A stretch of DNA of 64,000 nucleotides from Hymenobacter terrenus. GTDB taxonomy: Bacteria; Bacteroidota; Bacteroidia; Cytophagales; Hymenobacteraceae. Below the pieces are notes generated by a model. It worked only from the letters and a program-made list of their open reading frames with translations, did no database searches and had not been told where the DNA came from. Below, in pieces: positions 1 to 7,919 of the stretch (position 1 is the stretch's first letter; every line of letters starts with the position of its first letter). A program made the translations under genes and the position numbers. The stretch lies in the NCBI RefSeq assembly GCF_000972495.1, contig NZ_LATM01000020.1, forward strand, positions 1-64,000, in the 5' to 3' direction.

Positions 1-142
1 CATTCGCCCAATCCTCAAATTTTGCTAACTCAAACAGCTTCTAAGAAGTAACCGCAATGTGCAAATCAGCCCTGAGCCTCTAACTGCTCCAGTAAACAGG
101 GCGACAGGGACAGGCTGCACGGACTCAGGCTCCATTTTCGGG

Positions 143-171
143 CTGGCGAAGCAAAGGCTTCGCCCTACACT
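143..171. repeat. Short palindromic repeat, GGCGAAGC family, copy 1
   Basis: Perfect 8-bp arms GGCGAAGC / GCTTCGCC (145-152 and 157-164) around the loop AAAG, followed by CTACAC. It lies just beyond the stop of the serpin remnant. A nearly identical copy is at 53143-53169 and diverged relatives sit at about 53029-53057 and 53187-53214, so it is a dispersed intergenic element rather than a terminator specific to this gene. Confidence 0.6.
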
Positions 172-822
172 TATGGATTTGTTACTTGGTCGGTGAAGAG
201 GATGGCATTCGATAACTTCTCGCGGATGAAGAATAGGAAAGGACGGTTCACGGCTACGACCGGCGGCAACGACGTGTTGATGATGCCCACCGACGTGACG
301 GCGGCCGCCTCGGAGCCTTCCTCGTTCACTTCCAGAAAGGCCTTGTGCTGGACCTCGCTGATGGCCAGGTCGGCGGGTCCACTGGCCAGCATCCGGCTAA
401 AGTTGGCCTGGCTTGAGAAGGCCACGCCCATGCCCAGCTGCGTGAGGGCCTCGCGGAGCTTCTTATCGTAGTCGAGCTTGAATTTGGGCAGGCGCAGCTC
501 CAGGCCGGTGGTGTCGGCCGCGGCCAGCCAGGTGCCGAGCTGGGTACGGCTGAGGCGGCCGGCAACGCTGGCGAGGGTACTCTGGCCCTGGGGCACTACC
601 AGCGTCATGCTAAACTGGCGGTTGCTGTAGGGCAGGTTGATTAAGGGCCCGGAAGGCAAAGTCGTTGGGTCTGGCCACCGTGCTTTTTTCGGCGCCACTG
701 AGTGGGCGCGGGGGCTTGCCAACGGGCTCCGGCGCCTCTTCGGCTGATTTTTGGCACGAGGCCAGCAACAAGGTGCTGGCCGCAAGGCTCAGCAGAACAT
801 TTTTAAAGATAAGCTGCGACAT
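171..822 (-). pseudogene. Broken lipoprotein serpin (serine protease inhibitor)
   Basis: Two ORF pieces in different frames make the two ends of one serpin. The N-terminal piece (822 down to about 645) starts with a lipoprotein signal (LAASTLLLASC) and reaches the conserved first serpin helix (NDFAFRAL). Reading then jumps frame directly into the late-middle part of the fold (INLPYSNRQFSM), continues through the reactive-centre hinge (NEEGSEAAAVTSVG), and ends with the canonical serpin C-terminus (NRPFLFFIREK... DQVTNP). A serpin is normally about 370-400 residues, so roughly 190-200 residues between helix A and the central sheet are missing. The junction lies near 640-650. The hinge is still of the inhibitory type. 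I infer an internal deletion plus frameshift; the product cannot fold as a serpin. Confidence 0.85.
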
Positions 823-966
823 CAGAAGGAAGATAAAAGGGAGTGGGTAAAAACTGAAGCCTCACCCGAGGCTTCTCTGCGCCTGACCAGCGAGCCCCCG
901 CCGGGGTTGCATGCGCCATTCCCAGACTCCCCAACTATCTTTCGCACCCACTCCTACCGCCTCCAC

Positions 967-1653
967 ATGAACCTGCAAGCACATTACGACACCCTCCGCG
1001 AAGATGCTCTCCGCCAGCTCGCCCAGGGAGAAGCCGACCTTGACCTGTTGATTGATTCGAGTGAGGATAACCGCCGGGGCATTACCCTGCTCACCCGGCC
1101 CCCGGCGCCCATCACGGCTATTATCAAGGCAATCACTGCTGATTTTCAGAGCGCCGACCCCACTCAGTATTATTACCCCGCTACCGATATCCACCTAACC
1201 ATCTTGTCCATTATATCCTGCTACAGCGGGTTTACCCTGGACATGATTGCCCCAAGTGCTTACCAGGAAGTCGTGCGGGCTATTGTGGAGCACGTCCGTC
1301 CATTCACTATTACCTATTCGGGCCTGACGGCTTCGCCGAGCGGTATTATGGTGCAGGGCGTGCCGGAAGACGACAGCCTGGAAAATCTGCGAGAGCAGAC
1401 GCGAAAATTTTTCCGGCAATCGGGCCTTCAGCATTCCATCGACCAGCGCTACACTATTCAAACGGCTCATTCCACGGTGATACGCTTCAAAAATCCGATT
1501 CAGGACCCGCATATTCTCGTCGAGATTATCAGAAAGTACCAGCAGTTTTTTATCGGCTCATTCGAAGTCAATACCGTCGAATTGGTGTACAACGACTGGT
1601 ACCAGCGGGCGCGCAACACGGTGCTGCTGGAAGAGTATTCGCTAGGCCGCTAG
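967..1653 (+). CDS. 2H phosphoesterase superfamily (LigT / 2'-5' RNA ligase-like) protein
   Basis: A 228-residue cytoplasmic protein with two His-x-Thr motifs, H76-L-T78 (in IHLTIL) and H168-S-T170 (in AHSTVIRF). They are about 90 residues apart, which is the signature of the 2H phosphoesterase fold that acts on 2',3'-cyclic or 2'-5' phosphodiester bonds. Homologues are often mislabelled mutarotase. The ATG at 967 is chosen because the open frame upstream overlaps the serpin remnant and is not protein-like. The 3' end overlaps the stop of the convergent regulator by 12 bp. The true substrate cannot be told from sequence. Confidence 0.75.
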   Translation: MNLQAHYDTLREDALRQLAQGEADLDLLIDSSEDNRRGITLLTRPPAPITAIIKAITADFQSADPTQYYYPATDIHLTILSIISCYSGFTLDMIAPSAYQEVVRAIVEHVRPFTITYSGLTASPSGIMVQGVPEDDSLENLREQTRKFFRQSGLQHSIDQRYTIQTAHSTVIRFKNPIQDPHILVEIIRKYQQFFIGSFEVNTVELVYNDWYQRARNTVLLEEYSLGR

Positions 1654-2634
1654 CCGCGCGGGCGTCTTCCGGCTGTACTTGTCGCGGTACGCTACCGGCG
1701 AGACGCCCGTAATCCGCTTAAACAGCGTCCGAAACGCCTTGGTATCGGAATAGCCCACCGAGTACATCACCTCGTTCACGTTCTCCTGCGACGACTCCAG
1801 GCTCATTTTAGCGGCTTCAATCTTCACCCGTTGCACGTATTCGGCTACCGTGTTGCTGGTGGCTTTCTTGAAGCGGCGCTCAAAATTTCGGCGGCTCAGG
1901 CAGCATAGCGCCGCCAGCTCGTCCACGGCAAGCCTGGCCGCAAAGTTTTTCTCGATGAATTCCTGGGCCTTCTTGATGGGCTCATCCTCGTGGTCTTTCT
2001 GGCCCTGAAAAATGACGAAGGGTGACTGGCTGCGACGCCCAATGTCAATCTGAAACACCTTGGCGCAGCACACGGCCATGTCGCGGCTCACGTACTTTTC
2101 GATGAGATAGAGCACCAGGTTCAGATAGGAATAGGCTCCGCCGCTCGAATACAGGCCCTGCTCGTCGGTAATCACTTGCTCGGCCACGAGGTGCACGGCC
2201 GGAAACATGGCGGCAAACTGCTGGGCACCCAACCAGTGCGTGGCACACTGCCGGCCATCAACGAGGCCCGTGGCCGCTAGGATGAACGCGCCCAGGCATA
2301 GGCTGGCCACTTCGGCCCCAGCGGCGTGCTGCGCCAGTATCCAAGGAATAAAAGCTTCATTCAGCTCCACGGCCTCGCGCAAGTCGCCGTGCGGCGCCGG
2401 GATGATGATGAGGTCGGTACGAAAGTCCTCGTCAAGGGTGCGGTCGGCGTGCAGCGTAAACAAGCCGCGGTTGAAGGTTCTGTGCTTAGTCAGGCTCACC
2501 AGTTCAATTCTGAAGGCGGGCTCCTGTCCCCTATCACGCAGAAAGTCATTTACCTGGCTCAGCACCTTGTGCGGGCCTTCGATGCTACCGACCACCGCGT
2601 CGCCGGCCGGCACCAGAATAGAAATGTGCTTCAT
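1642..2634 (-). CDS. GlxA-type transcriptional regulator (DJ-1/PfpI domain + AraC HTH)
   Basis: 330 residues. Positions about 4-170 form a DJ-1/PfpI (class I glutamine amidotransferase-like) domain with the nucleophile-elbow cysteine C113 in ASLCLGAFIL. Positions about 225-320 form an AraC double helix-turn-helix (LAALCCLSRRNFERRFKKAT, then GYSDTKAFRTLFKRITG). This is the GlxA architecture: a ligand-sensing non-catalytic DJ-1 domain driving an AraC DNA-binding domain. The start MKHISILVPAGD at 2634 is preferred over an ATG ten codons upstream because it begins right at the domain. It is divergent from the DoxX-like gene, which is a plausible target. The effector is unknown. Confidence 0.9.
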   Translation of the reverse strand: MKHISILVPAGDAVVGSIEGPHKVLSQVNDFLRDRGQEPAFRIELVSLTKHRTFNRGLFTLHADRTLDEDFRTDLIIIPAPHGDLREAVELNEAFIPWILAQHAAGAEVASLCLGAFILAATGLVDGRQCATHWLGAQQFAAMFPAVHLVAEQVITDEQGLYSSGGAYSYLNLVLYLIEKYVSRDMAVCCAKVFQIDIGRRSQSPFVIFQGQKDHEDEPIKKAQEFIEKNFAARLAVDELAALCCLSRRNFERRFKKATSNTVAEYVQRVKIEAAKMSLESSQENVNEVMYSVGYSDTKAFRTLFKRITGVSPVAYRDKYSRKTPARLAA

Positions 2635-2783
2635 AGACCAAATGTAGGCAAAACCCTGCCGCATTCAGCCCCCTAAATGGACGTAATTCCCCCTATCGCC
2701 CCCTCTCATTTGCTAATACCTTTGCTAAACCAATTAGGCAATACTAAACCTCTAATCACTCATTTTTCATCCCAATTCCAACC

Positions 2784-3212
2784 ATGAAACCACGCACCAC
2801 CGCCCGCCTGTACTGGACCCTGACTATTCTCTTCTGCCTCATGATGCTGGCCAATGGCGTCACCAGCCTGATGTTAGAAAAAACGGGCCAGGAAGTCCTG
2901 CGCCAACTCGGCTACCCCATGTACATTATGACCATCACGGGCGTCGCCAAAATTCTGGGCGCCCTGGCTCTGCTCCAAAACAAGTACCGCACTTTGAAAG
3001 AGTGGGCCTTCGCCGGCTTCACCATCGACTTCATCGGGGCGGCGGCTTCCATCGCATTTTCCGGCATGGGTGCCGCTGCCACCCTGCCGGCTCTGGTGAT
3101 GCAGGCAGTACTCTTCGGGCTCTATTTCCTCTGGAAACGCTACCTCGCCACCGCCAAGCCCACGCCCGAAACTGTAGAAGCTTCAAGGATGCGCGTAGCC
3201 GCCGCGGCATAA
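2784..3212 (+). CDS. DoxX-like family membrane protein
   Basis: 142 residues with four predicted membrane helices (about 9-28, 46-64, 73-93, 98-118). Its composition is that of the DoxX-like family of small inner-membrane proteins, with GVAKILGALAL in helix 2 and GFTIDFIGAAAS in helix 3. The family is linked to redox or thiosulfate chemistry, but the biochemical role of this branch is not established. A perfect TAnnTTTG -7 element (TACCTTTG, 2717-2724) lies 60 bp upstream without an obvious -33. It heads a run of small genes (VOC, reductase, VOC) and faces the GlxA-like regulator. Confidence 0.8.
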   Translation: MKPRTTARLYWTLTILFCLMMLANGVTSLMLEKTGQEVLRQLGYPMYIMTITGVAKILGALALLQNKYRTLKEWAFAGFTIDFIGAAASIAFSGMGAAATLPALVMQAVLFGLYFLWKRYLATAKPTPETVEASRMRVAAAA

Positions 3213-3221
3213 TTGAACGAC

Positions 3222-3340
3222 TGTAGAGACGCGACCCTTCGCGTCTCGGCGTTGAACGATAGCACTTAAACCCTTCCATTCCAACCAATCTAAAGCCGTT
3301 CTGGCGCGGACGCCGAGACGCGAAGGGCCGCGTCTCTACA
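3222..3340. repeat. Interspersed inverted repeat, GTAGAGACGCG family, copy 1
   Basis: Two 30-bp arms (3222-3251 and 3311-3340) are inverted copies with one mismatch. Each arm contains its own smaller palindrome around GAGACGCG...CGCGTCTC, and the left arm is followed by GTTGAACGAT. The same element, including the GTTGAACGAT tail, recurs at 12245-12342, with a half copy at 34756-34790. Position between genes and multiple copies suggest a REP/MITE-like intergenic element. Confidence 0.8.
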
Positions 3341-3368
3341 TCTCCTACCTACAAACTCTTTATCAACC

Positions 3369-3791
3369 ATGGCCCAACTCAGCCCCTATCTCTCGTTCCA
3401 AGGCACCTGCCGCGACGCTTTCACCTTCTACCAAAGCTGCCTCGGTGGCAAGCTCAATCTCCAAACGTTTGCCGACTCGCCCATGGCCGCCCAAGTACCA
3501 GCGGACATGCAGGACCGCATTCTGCATGGCAGCTTGAGCGCCGGTACGCTCACCCTGCTTGGCTCCGACGCCGGCGACCCGCGCACGCCCTTCATCGAAG
3601 GCACCAACGTGGGCTTGTGCCTCAACTGCGAAAGCGATGAGGAAATCACAACTCTGTTCCTAGCCCTAGCCGAGGGCGGCACCATTCTCGACCCACTGGC
3701 CGATGTGTTCTGGGGCGGCAAGTTCGGAGCCCTCACCGACCGCTTCGGCCTGCGGTGGATTCTTAATTATCAAAAAGCTCCCGCACAATAA
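3369..3791 (+). CDS. VOC family protein, PhnB / 3-demethylubiquinone methyltransferase-like
   Basis: 140 residues with the PhnB-like glyoxalase fold: an opening YLSFQGTCRDAFTFYQSCLG, then HGSLSAGTLTLLGSDA, and the closing FWGGKFGALTDRFGLRWILN. These VOC proteins are metal-dependent or metal-free small-molecule binding or resistance proteins; no substrate can be assigned. The ATG at 3369 lies just after the palindromic repeat. The next gene starts 13 bp downstream, so the two are probably co-transcribed. Confidence 0.85.
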   Translation: MAQLSPYLSFQGTCRDAFTFYQSCLGGKLNLQTFADSPMAAQVPADMQDRILHGSLSAGTLTLLGSDAGDPRTPFIEGTNVGLCLNCESDEEITTLFLALAEGGTILDPLADVFWGGKFGALTDRFGLRWILNYQKAPAQ

Positions 3792-3804
3792 ATTTTTAAA
3801 TTTC

Positions 3805-4347
3805 ATGAGCAAAGTAATAGCCGCCGAATACCTCACGCTGGATGGGGTGATGGAGAACCCCGCCTGGACTACTCCTTATTTCAACGATGAAGTGGGCGAA
3901 TTCCAACACGAGCTGCTTTTTGCCAGCGACGCATTGCTGCTGGGCCGCACCACCTACGAGGGTTTCGCCGCCGCCTGGCCCGGCATGCAGGACGAGCAAG
4001 GCTTCGCCGACCGCATGAACACCATGCCCAAATTCGTAGCCTCCCGCACTCTGGAAAAGGCCGACTGGAATGCCCAAATCATTCAGGGCGACGTGGCCGC
4101 CGAAGTAGCCCGGCTGAAGCAGGAGCCAGGCCACAACCTACTGATTTACGGTAGTGGCGAACTGGTCGAATACCTGCGTCAGCACCGCCTGATTGATACC
4201 TACCGCCTCATGGTGCACCCGCTGGTGCTGGGCAGCGGCAAGCGGCTCTTCCCGGAAGGCAGCACCAACACCGACCTGCAACTGGTATCGAGCCACACAA
4301 CCAGCACGGGCGTCCTCATTCTCACCTACCAGCTAGCCGACGCCTGA
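3805..4347 (+). CDS. Dihydrofolate reductase family protein (RibD C-terminal domain)
   Basis: 180 residues. The opening VIAAEYLTLDGVMENPAWTT and the middle LLLGRTTYEGFAAAWPG followed by GSGELVEYLRQHRLIDTYRL are typical of stand-alone RibD_C (DHFR-fold) reductases that use NAD(P)H. These proteins are distinct from FolA and from riboflavin RibD, and their substrates are mostly unknown. The start MSKVIAAEYL at 3805 is chosen because the frame upstream is just the out-of-frame tail of the VOC gene. It sits in the small stress-type cluster between two VOC genes. Confidence 0.85.
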   Translation: MSKVIAAEYLTLDGVMENPAWTTPYFNDEVGEFQHELLFASDALLLGRTTYEGFAAAWPGMQDEQGFADRMNTMPKFVASRTLEKADWNAQIIQGDVAAEVARLKQEPGHNLLIYGSGELVEYLRQHRLIDTYRLMVHPLVLGSGKRLFPEGSTNTDLQLVSSHTTSTGVLILTYQLADA

Positions 4348-4378
4348 GCCGCCGCTGTCAACCTCAACCCGCCATCCC

Positions 4379-4756
4379 ATGGACTTCAAACTCGAATTAA
4401 TCCCGGTTCCGGTTGCCGATATTGACCGCGCCAAAACCTTCTACCGCGAACAAGCCGGCTTCCGAGTAGACCACGACGTGCGTCCAAGCGATACGGTTCG
4501 GGTGGTGCAGCTGACACCACCCGGCTCCGCCTGCTCCATCTTGCTGGGCGCCGGCCTGCCCGGCATTGTCATGCCGGCCGGCTCGCTGCGGGGTCTGCAC
4601 CTCGTGGTGGCCGACATCGGCCAAGCCCGCGCCGAGTTAGCCGGTCGTGGCGTGGCTATGGAAGAAATTCAGGACTTGGGCGGCATTAAATACGCTGGCT
4701 TCCGCGACCCCGACGGCAACACGTGGACCTTGCAGGAAATCTCGCCGCGCAGCTAG
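4379..4756 (+). CDS. VOC family (glyoxalase-like) protein
   Basis: 125 residues forming one VOC module of two beta-alpha-beta-beta-beta units: ELIPVPVADIDRAKTFYREQ and GLHLVVADIGQARAELAGRG, ending KYAGFRDPDGNTWTLQEI. The final DPDGN-W-L-E pattern carries the usual last metal-ligand glutamate of glyoxalase/bleomycin-resistance proteins. Function is undetermined. It closes the 2.8-4.8 kb plus-strand run, 31 bp after the reductase. The Kdp locus follows on the opposite strand. Confidence 0.88.
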   Translation: MDFKLELIPVPVADIDRAKTFYREQAGFRVDHDVRPSDTVRVVQLTPPGSACSILLGAGLPGIVMPAGSLRGLHLVVADIGQARAELAGRGVAMEEIQDLGGIKYAGFRDPDGNTWTLQEISPRS

Positions 4757-4844
4757 TCATCACTCAACTACAAGCCCGTTTGTCGCGCTGCACTACGGAC
4801 GAAATCGTAAGACTACCCTCATCTTATCAACTAGTTACATTCAT

Positions 4845-6620
4845 TCAAGCGACGGGCAATGTGAAGTTGAAGGTACTGCCGCTGCCCAGCTCACTTTCTA
4901 CCCACAGCCGGCCACCTTGCGTGGTAATGAACTCGCGGGCAATGCTCAGCCCCAGGCCGGAGCCACCACGGTAGCCAGCCTTGTCCGGCAGCTGGGCAAA
5001 GCGCTGGAAGATGCGCTCGTGGTGCTCGACAGCGATGCCGGGGCCACGGTCCTGCACGCTCACTTGCACGAAGGTGCCAGCTACGGCAGCACGCACGGTG
5101 AGCACTTCGGCGCTGGGCGAGTAGCGAATGGCATTAGCCAGCAGGTTGATGAGTACCCAGGTGGTTTTTTCTACGTCGCCGCGTACTTCGGGCAGGTTGG
5201 CGGGCAGTTGCAGGTCAAGGCGCAGGTGCTTGTCGTCGAGCTGCGGCTGCACAGTGGCGGTGGCAAAGCCTACCACATCGGCCAGATTGGTGGGGCGCAC
5301 GTCGAGCTGGATGCCAGCTCCCGCGTCGAGGCGCGACACGTCAAGCAGCTCGCCCACCATGCGCTGCAGGCGTTGGGTTTCCTGGCGGATGTAGCCGGTA
5401 ATGCGCAGCCGCTCATCGGCGGGCAGGCGCTCATCTTGCAGCAGCTTGGTATTGAGGTTAATGCTGGAAAGCGGCGTTTTGAGTTCGTGGGAGACGGTGG
5501 CCAGGAAATTTGACTTCACCTGGTCCAGCTTTTTGAAGTCCGACACGTTGCGCAGCGTCAGAATTTGGCCGACGAATTCCATCTTATCCAAGGCTTCGTT
5601 GAAGGACACCAGCTCCTGCACGGCCAGGCGGTAGAAGGCTTCTTCGCCCTGCTGCGCGATGCGCAGCAGCGGGGCATCGGCCACGGCCTGCTCGCGGCCA
5701 GCGGCATCTGCTTCCAGCGGACGCAGCATTTCGCGCATCAGGTCGTTTTCCTGGGCCACGGCGGCGGCGGCCTGGCCAAGCAACCGCTCTACCGGCACGC
5801 TCAGCAGGGCACACGCCACCGGATTGGCCAGGATAATGCGGCGGTTTTCATCGAGCAGTAGCAGGCCCTCATCGAGCCCACTCACGATGCTGGCGGCGCG
5901 GTTGCGCTCGGTAATCAGCTCGGCCAGGGTGGAGCTGCGGTACTCTTGCAGCTGCACCAACATGCGGTTGAAGGCCCGGGCCACGCGCCCAAACTCGTGG
6001 GCCCCTTCGGCGGGAATAGTGGCCGTGAAGTTGCTGGCCGTGGCGTACTCCAGGCTCTGGGTGAGTTCGCGCAAGGGCGCTACGGCCGCCTCGGGCACGC
6101 TCAGCACAAACATCATCCCCACTAACATACTCAACACCAATACGGTGAACAGGTAGCGTGAGGCCCGAACGACGTTCTGATTGGCACGCTCATTTTTGCG
6201 GGTGAGGGCGGCTGTATTTATGGTCATTATGCGGTACGTTTGCCGGCGCAATAGCTCCAACTTGGGCTGGCGACTGGCGGCTGGCTGACCAGCATCGAGC
6301 AGATGCTGAAAATCGGCCTGAGTCTGCGTCAGGCTGTCTACTAGCTCCCTCTCCCCCGCCTCCGTGATGTTGCCGGCTTCGCGGGTCAGGCTCCGGCGAA
6401 ACCGGAGCAAGCCGCTGGGGGCATTGGGCTCTGTTTCCATCTGGTCGAGGGCCTGGAGCATCTGCTGGCCCAGCGCCACGGAGTATAAATTGTCTTTAAG
6501 CACGTTGCGCAAGCTGCTTTCGAGGCGCTGCATGGTATAAAAAGCGTAGCCACCAATGCTGAGCAGCAGCAGCAACATGGCCGCGAAGCCGAGGGTGATT
6601 TTGGTTTTCAGATTCATCAT
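4845..6620 (-). CDS. Membrane sensor histidine kinase of the Kdp locus (HAMP-PAS-HisKA-HATPase)
   Basis: 591 residues. Membrane helices at about 11-30 and 156-175 flank a periplasmic four-helix-type sensor. Then come HAMP (about 176-230), PAS (about 245-350), HisKA with phosphoacceptor H378 in ATVSHELKTPLSSIN, and an HATPase with N box (LINLLANAIRYS), G1 (DRGPGIAVEHHERIFQRF) and G2 (GSGLGLSIAREF). It is the last gene of the kdp block, 76 bp after kdpD. Because kdpD here lacks its own kinase half, this protein very probably supplies the kinase and signals to the NtrC-type regulator at 14784-16148. The pairing is inferred from gene order. Confidence 0.9.
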   Translation of the reverse strand: MMNLKTKITLGFAAMLLLLLSIGGYAFYTMQRLESSLRNVLKDNLYSVALGQQMLQALDQMETEPNAPSGLLRFRRSLTREAGNITEAGERELVDSLTQTQADFQHLLDAGQPAASRQPKLELLRRQTYRIMTINTAALTRKNERANQNVVRASRYLFTVLVLSMLVGMMFVLSVPEAAVAPLRELTQSLEYATASNFTATIPAEGAHEFGRVARAFNRMLVQLQEYRSSTLAELITERNRAASIVSGLDEGLLLLDENRRIILANPVACALLSVPVERLLGQAAAAVAQENDLMREMLRPLEADAAGREQAVADAPLLRIAQQGEEAFYRLAVQELVSFNEALDKMEFVGQILTLRNVSDFKKLDQVKSNFLATVSHELKTPLSSINLNTKLLQDERLPADERLRITGYIRQETQRLQRMVGELLDVSRLDAGAGIQLDVRPTNLADVVGFATATVQPQLDDKHLRLDLQLPANLPEVRGDVEKTTWVLINLLANAIRYSPSAEVLTVRAAVAGTFVQVSVQDRGPGIAVEHHERIFQRFAQLPDKAGYRGGSGLGLSIAREFITTQGGRLWVESELGSGSTFNFTLPVA

Positions 6621-6696
6621 TCAAGCGGTTAATAGCTGCTGGCGGTCAGCTTATCTGAGGGTAGTTACTGCCCGCTGGTCAGCAAAGCTTTACATA

Positions 6697-7860
6697 CTAA
6701 TAGCTAACCAGATACACGTCCAACTCCTGTTTGGTGTGGGCAACGACGCGGAGGAGGTCGTTGGTCACGCCGCGCCGCGCAAGCGGGCTCCACAGGCCTT
6801 TTTTGCTGGTGATACCGCAAATCAGCAGAGTGGCATTTTTCTCCTGGGCCACCCGCCGAATGGCACCCACAATGTCATCGTCCTTCACGCGCAGAATCTG
6901 GGCTCCCAGCTCGGTGGCCAGTTGCAGGTTATTGAGCAGGTGGCGCTGGGTAGCCAGCTCAATGCGGTCGGCGGTTTCGCGGCCGGTCTGAACGTAGAGC
7001 ACGTACCAGGCAGCGGCTCCAAACCGGTCGGCCAAGCGCGAAGCTTTGCGAATGATTTCCTTGGCGGCCTGGTCGTTGGAATTGATGCAGGCCAGCAGAC
7101 GGTCGTCGTTGCGGCGGGCGGGCAGCACGGCGGGCGCGCCGCCCGCATCGGATTCTACTTGGTGGCCCAGCAGCTGCGCCACTTCGCGCACCGCCAGCCG
7201 GCGCAGTTGCAGCAGGTTTTCAGCCTGAAAGAAATTAGCCAGCGCCGTGGGTACCTTGGCCCGGTCGTAGATTTTTCCCTCCTCCAGCCGGGCGCGCAGC
7301 TCGCCCACGGTCAGGTCTACGTTCACCACTTCATCGGCCTGTTTCAGCAGCCGGTCCGGAATGCGCTCAGTCACGTCCGTGCCCGTGATTTTCAGCACTT
7401 GGTCGTGTAGGCTCTCCAGGTGCTGCACGTTCACGGCGGTTATCACCGAAATGCCCTGCGCCACGAGAAACTCCACGTCCTGCCAGCGCTTTTCGTGGCG
7501 CGAGCCAGGCACATTGGAGTGGGCCAGCTCATCCACAATCACCACCTGCGGCCGGCGCTGGGTAATGCCTTCCAAATCCATTTCTTCCAGCGCCCGACCT
7601 TTGTAGAAAATGTGCTTGCGAGGCATCAGGGGCACGTTCTTTAGCTCGGCCACGGTGCCGGGGCGGCCGTGGGTTTCCACGTAGCCGAGCAGCACGTCCA
7701 CATCGTGCTGATGCAGGTCGTGGGCTTCCTGAAGCATCCGGTAGGTTTTGCCCACCCCAGCGGCTAGGCCCAGATAAATCTTGAGCGTGCCCCGCCGCTT
7801 GGCCTGCACAAGGCGCAAAAACCGCTCGGCGGAAGTATCGCGCTGGTCTTGCTCGGACAT
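6697..7860 (-). CDS. kdpD: KdpD sensor half (KdpD N-terminal domain + universal stress domain), no kinase
   Basis: 387 residues covering only the cytoplasmic N-terminal part of a classical KdpD of about 900 residues. The KdpD domain has a Walker A GLAAGVGKTY, the hallmark VETHGRPGT and a Walker B-like VVIVDELAHSN (about 1-215). A Usp-like domain follows (about 240-385). There are no membrane helices, HisKA or HATPase. In known KdpD this region senses the cytoplasmic ionic state and modulates the kinase. Here it is a separate protein next to a full histidine kinase, so the sensor appears to be split into two genes. Confidence 0.92.
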   Translation of the reverse strand: MSEQDQRDTSAERFLRLVQAKRRGTLKIYLGLAAGVGKTYRMLQEAHDLHQHDVDVLLGYVETHGRPGTVAELKNVPLMPRKHIFYKGRALEEMDLEGITQRRPQVVIVDELAHSNVPGSRHEKRWQDVEFLVAQGISVITAVNVQHLESLHDQVLKITGTDVTERIPDRLLKQADEVVNVDLTVGELRARLEEGKIYDRAKVPTALANFFQAENLLQLRRLAVREVAQLLGHQVESDAGGAPAVLPARRNDDRLLACINSNDQAAKEIIRKASRLADRFGAAAWYVLYVQTGRETADRIELATQRHLLNNLQLATELGAQILRVKDDDIVGAIRRVAQEKNATLLICGITSKKGLWSPLARRGVTNDLLRVVAHTKQELDVYLVSY

Positions 7861-7919
7861 GGAAAGTGCTACTTGAATGGCCTAAAGACACTTCGCGTCT
7901 CTACCTCACTCACCGCTAT

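Noticed and set aside
4647..5513. 288-codon plus-strand frame across the end of the VOC gene and the kinase
   Set aside because: It runs out of frame through the VOC gene and antisense to the histidine kinase; no coding signal.
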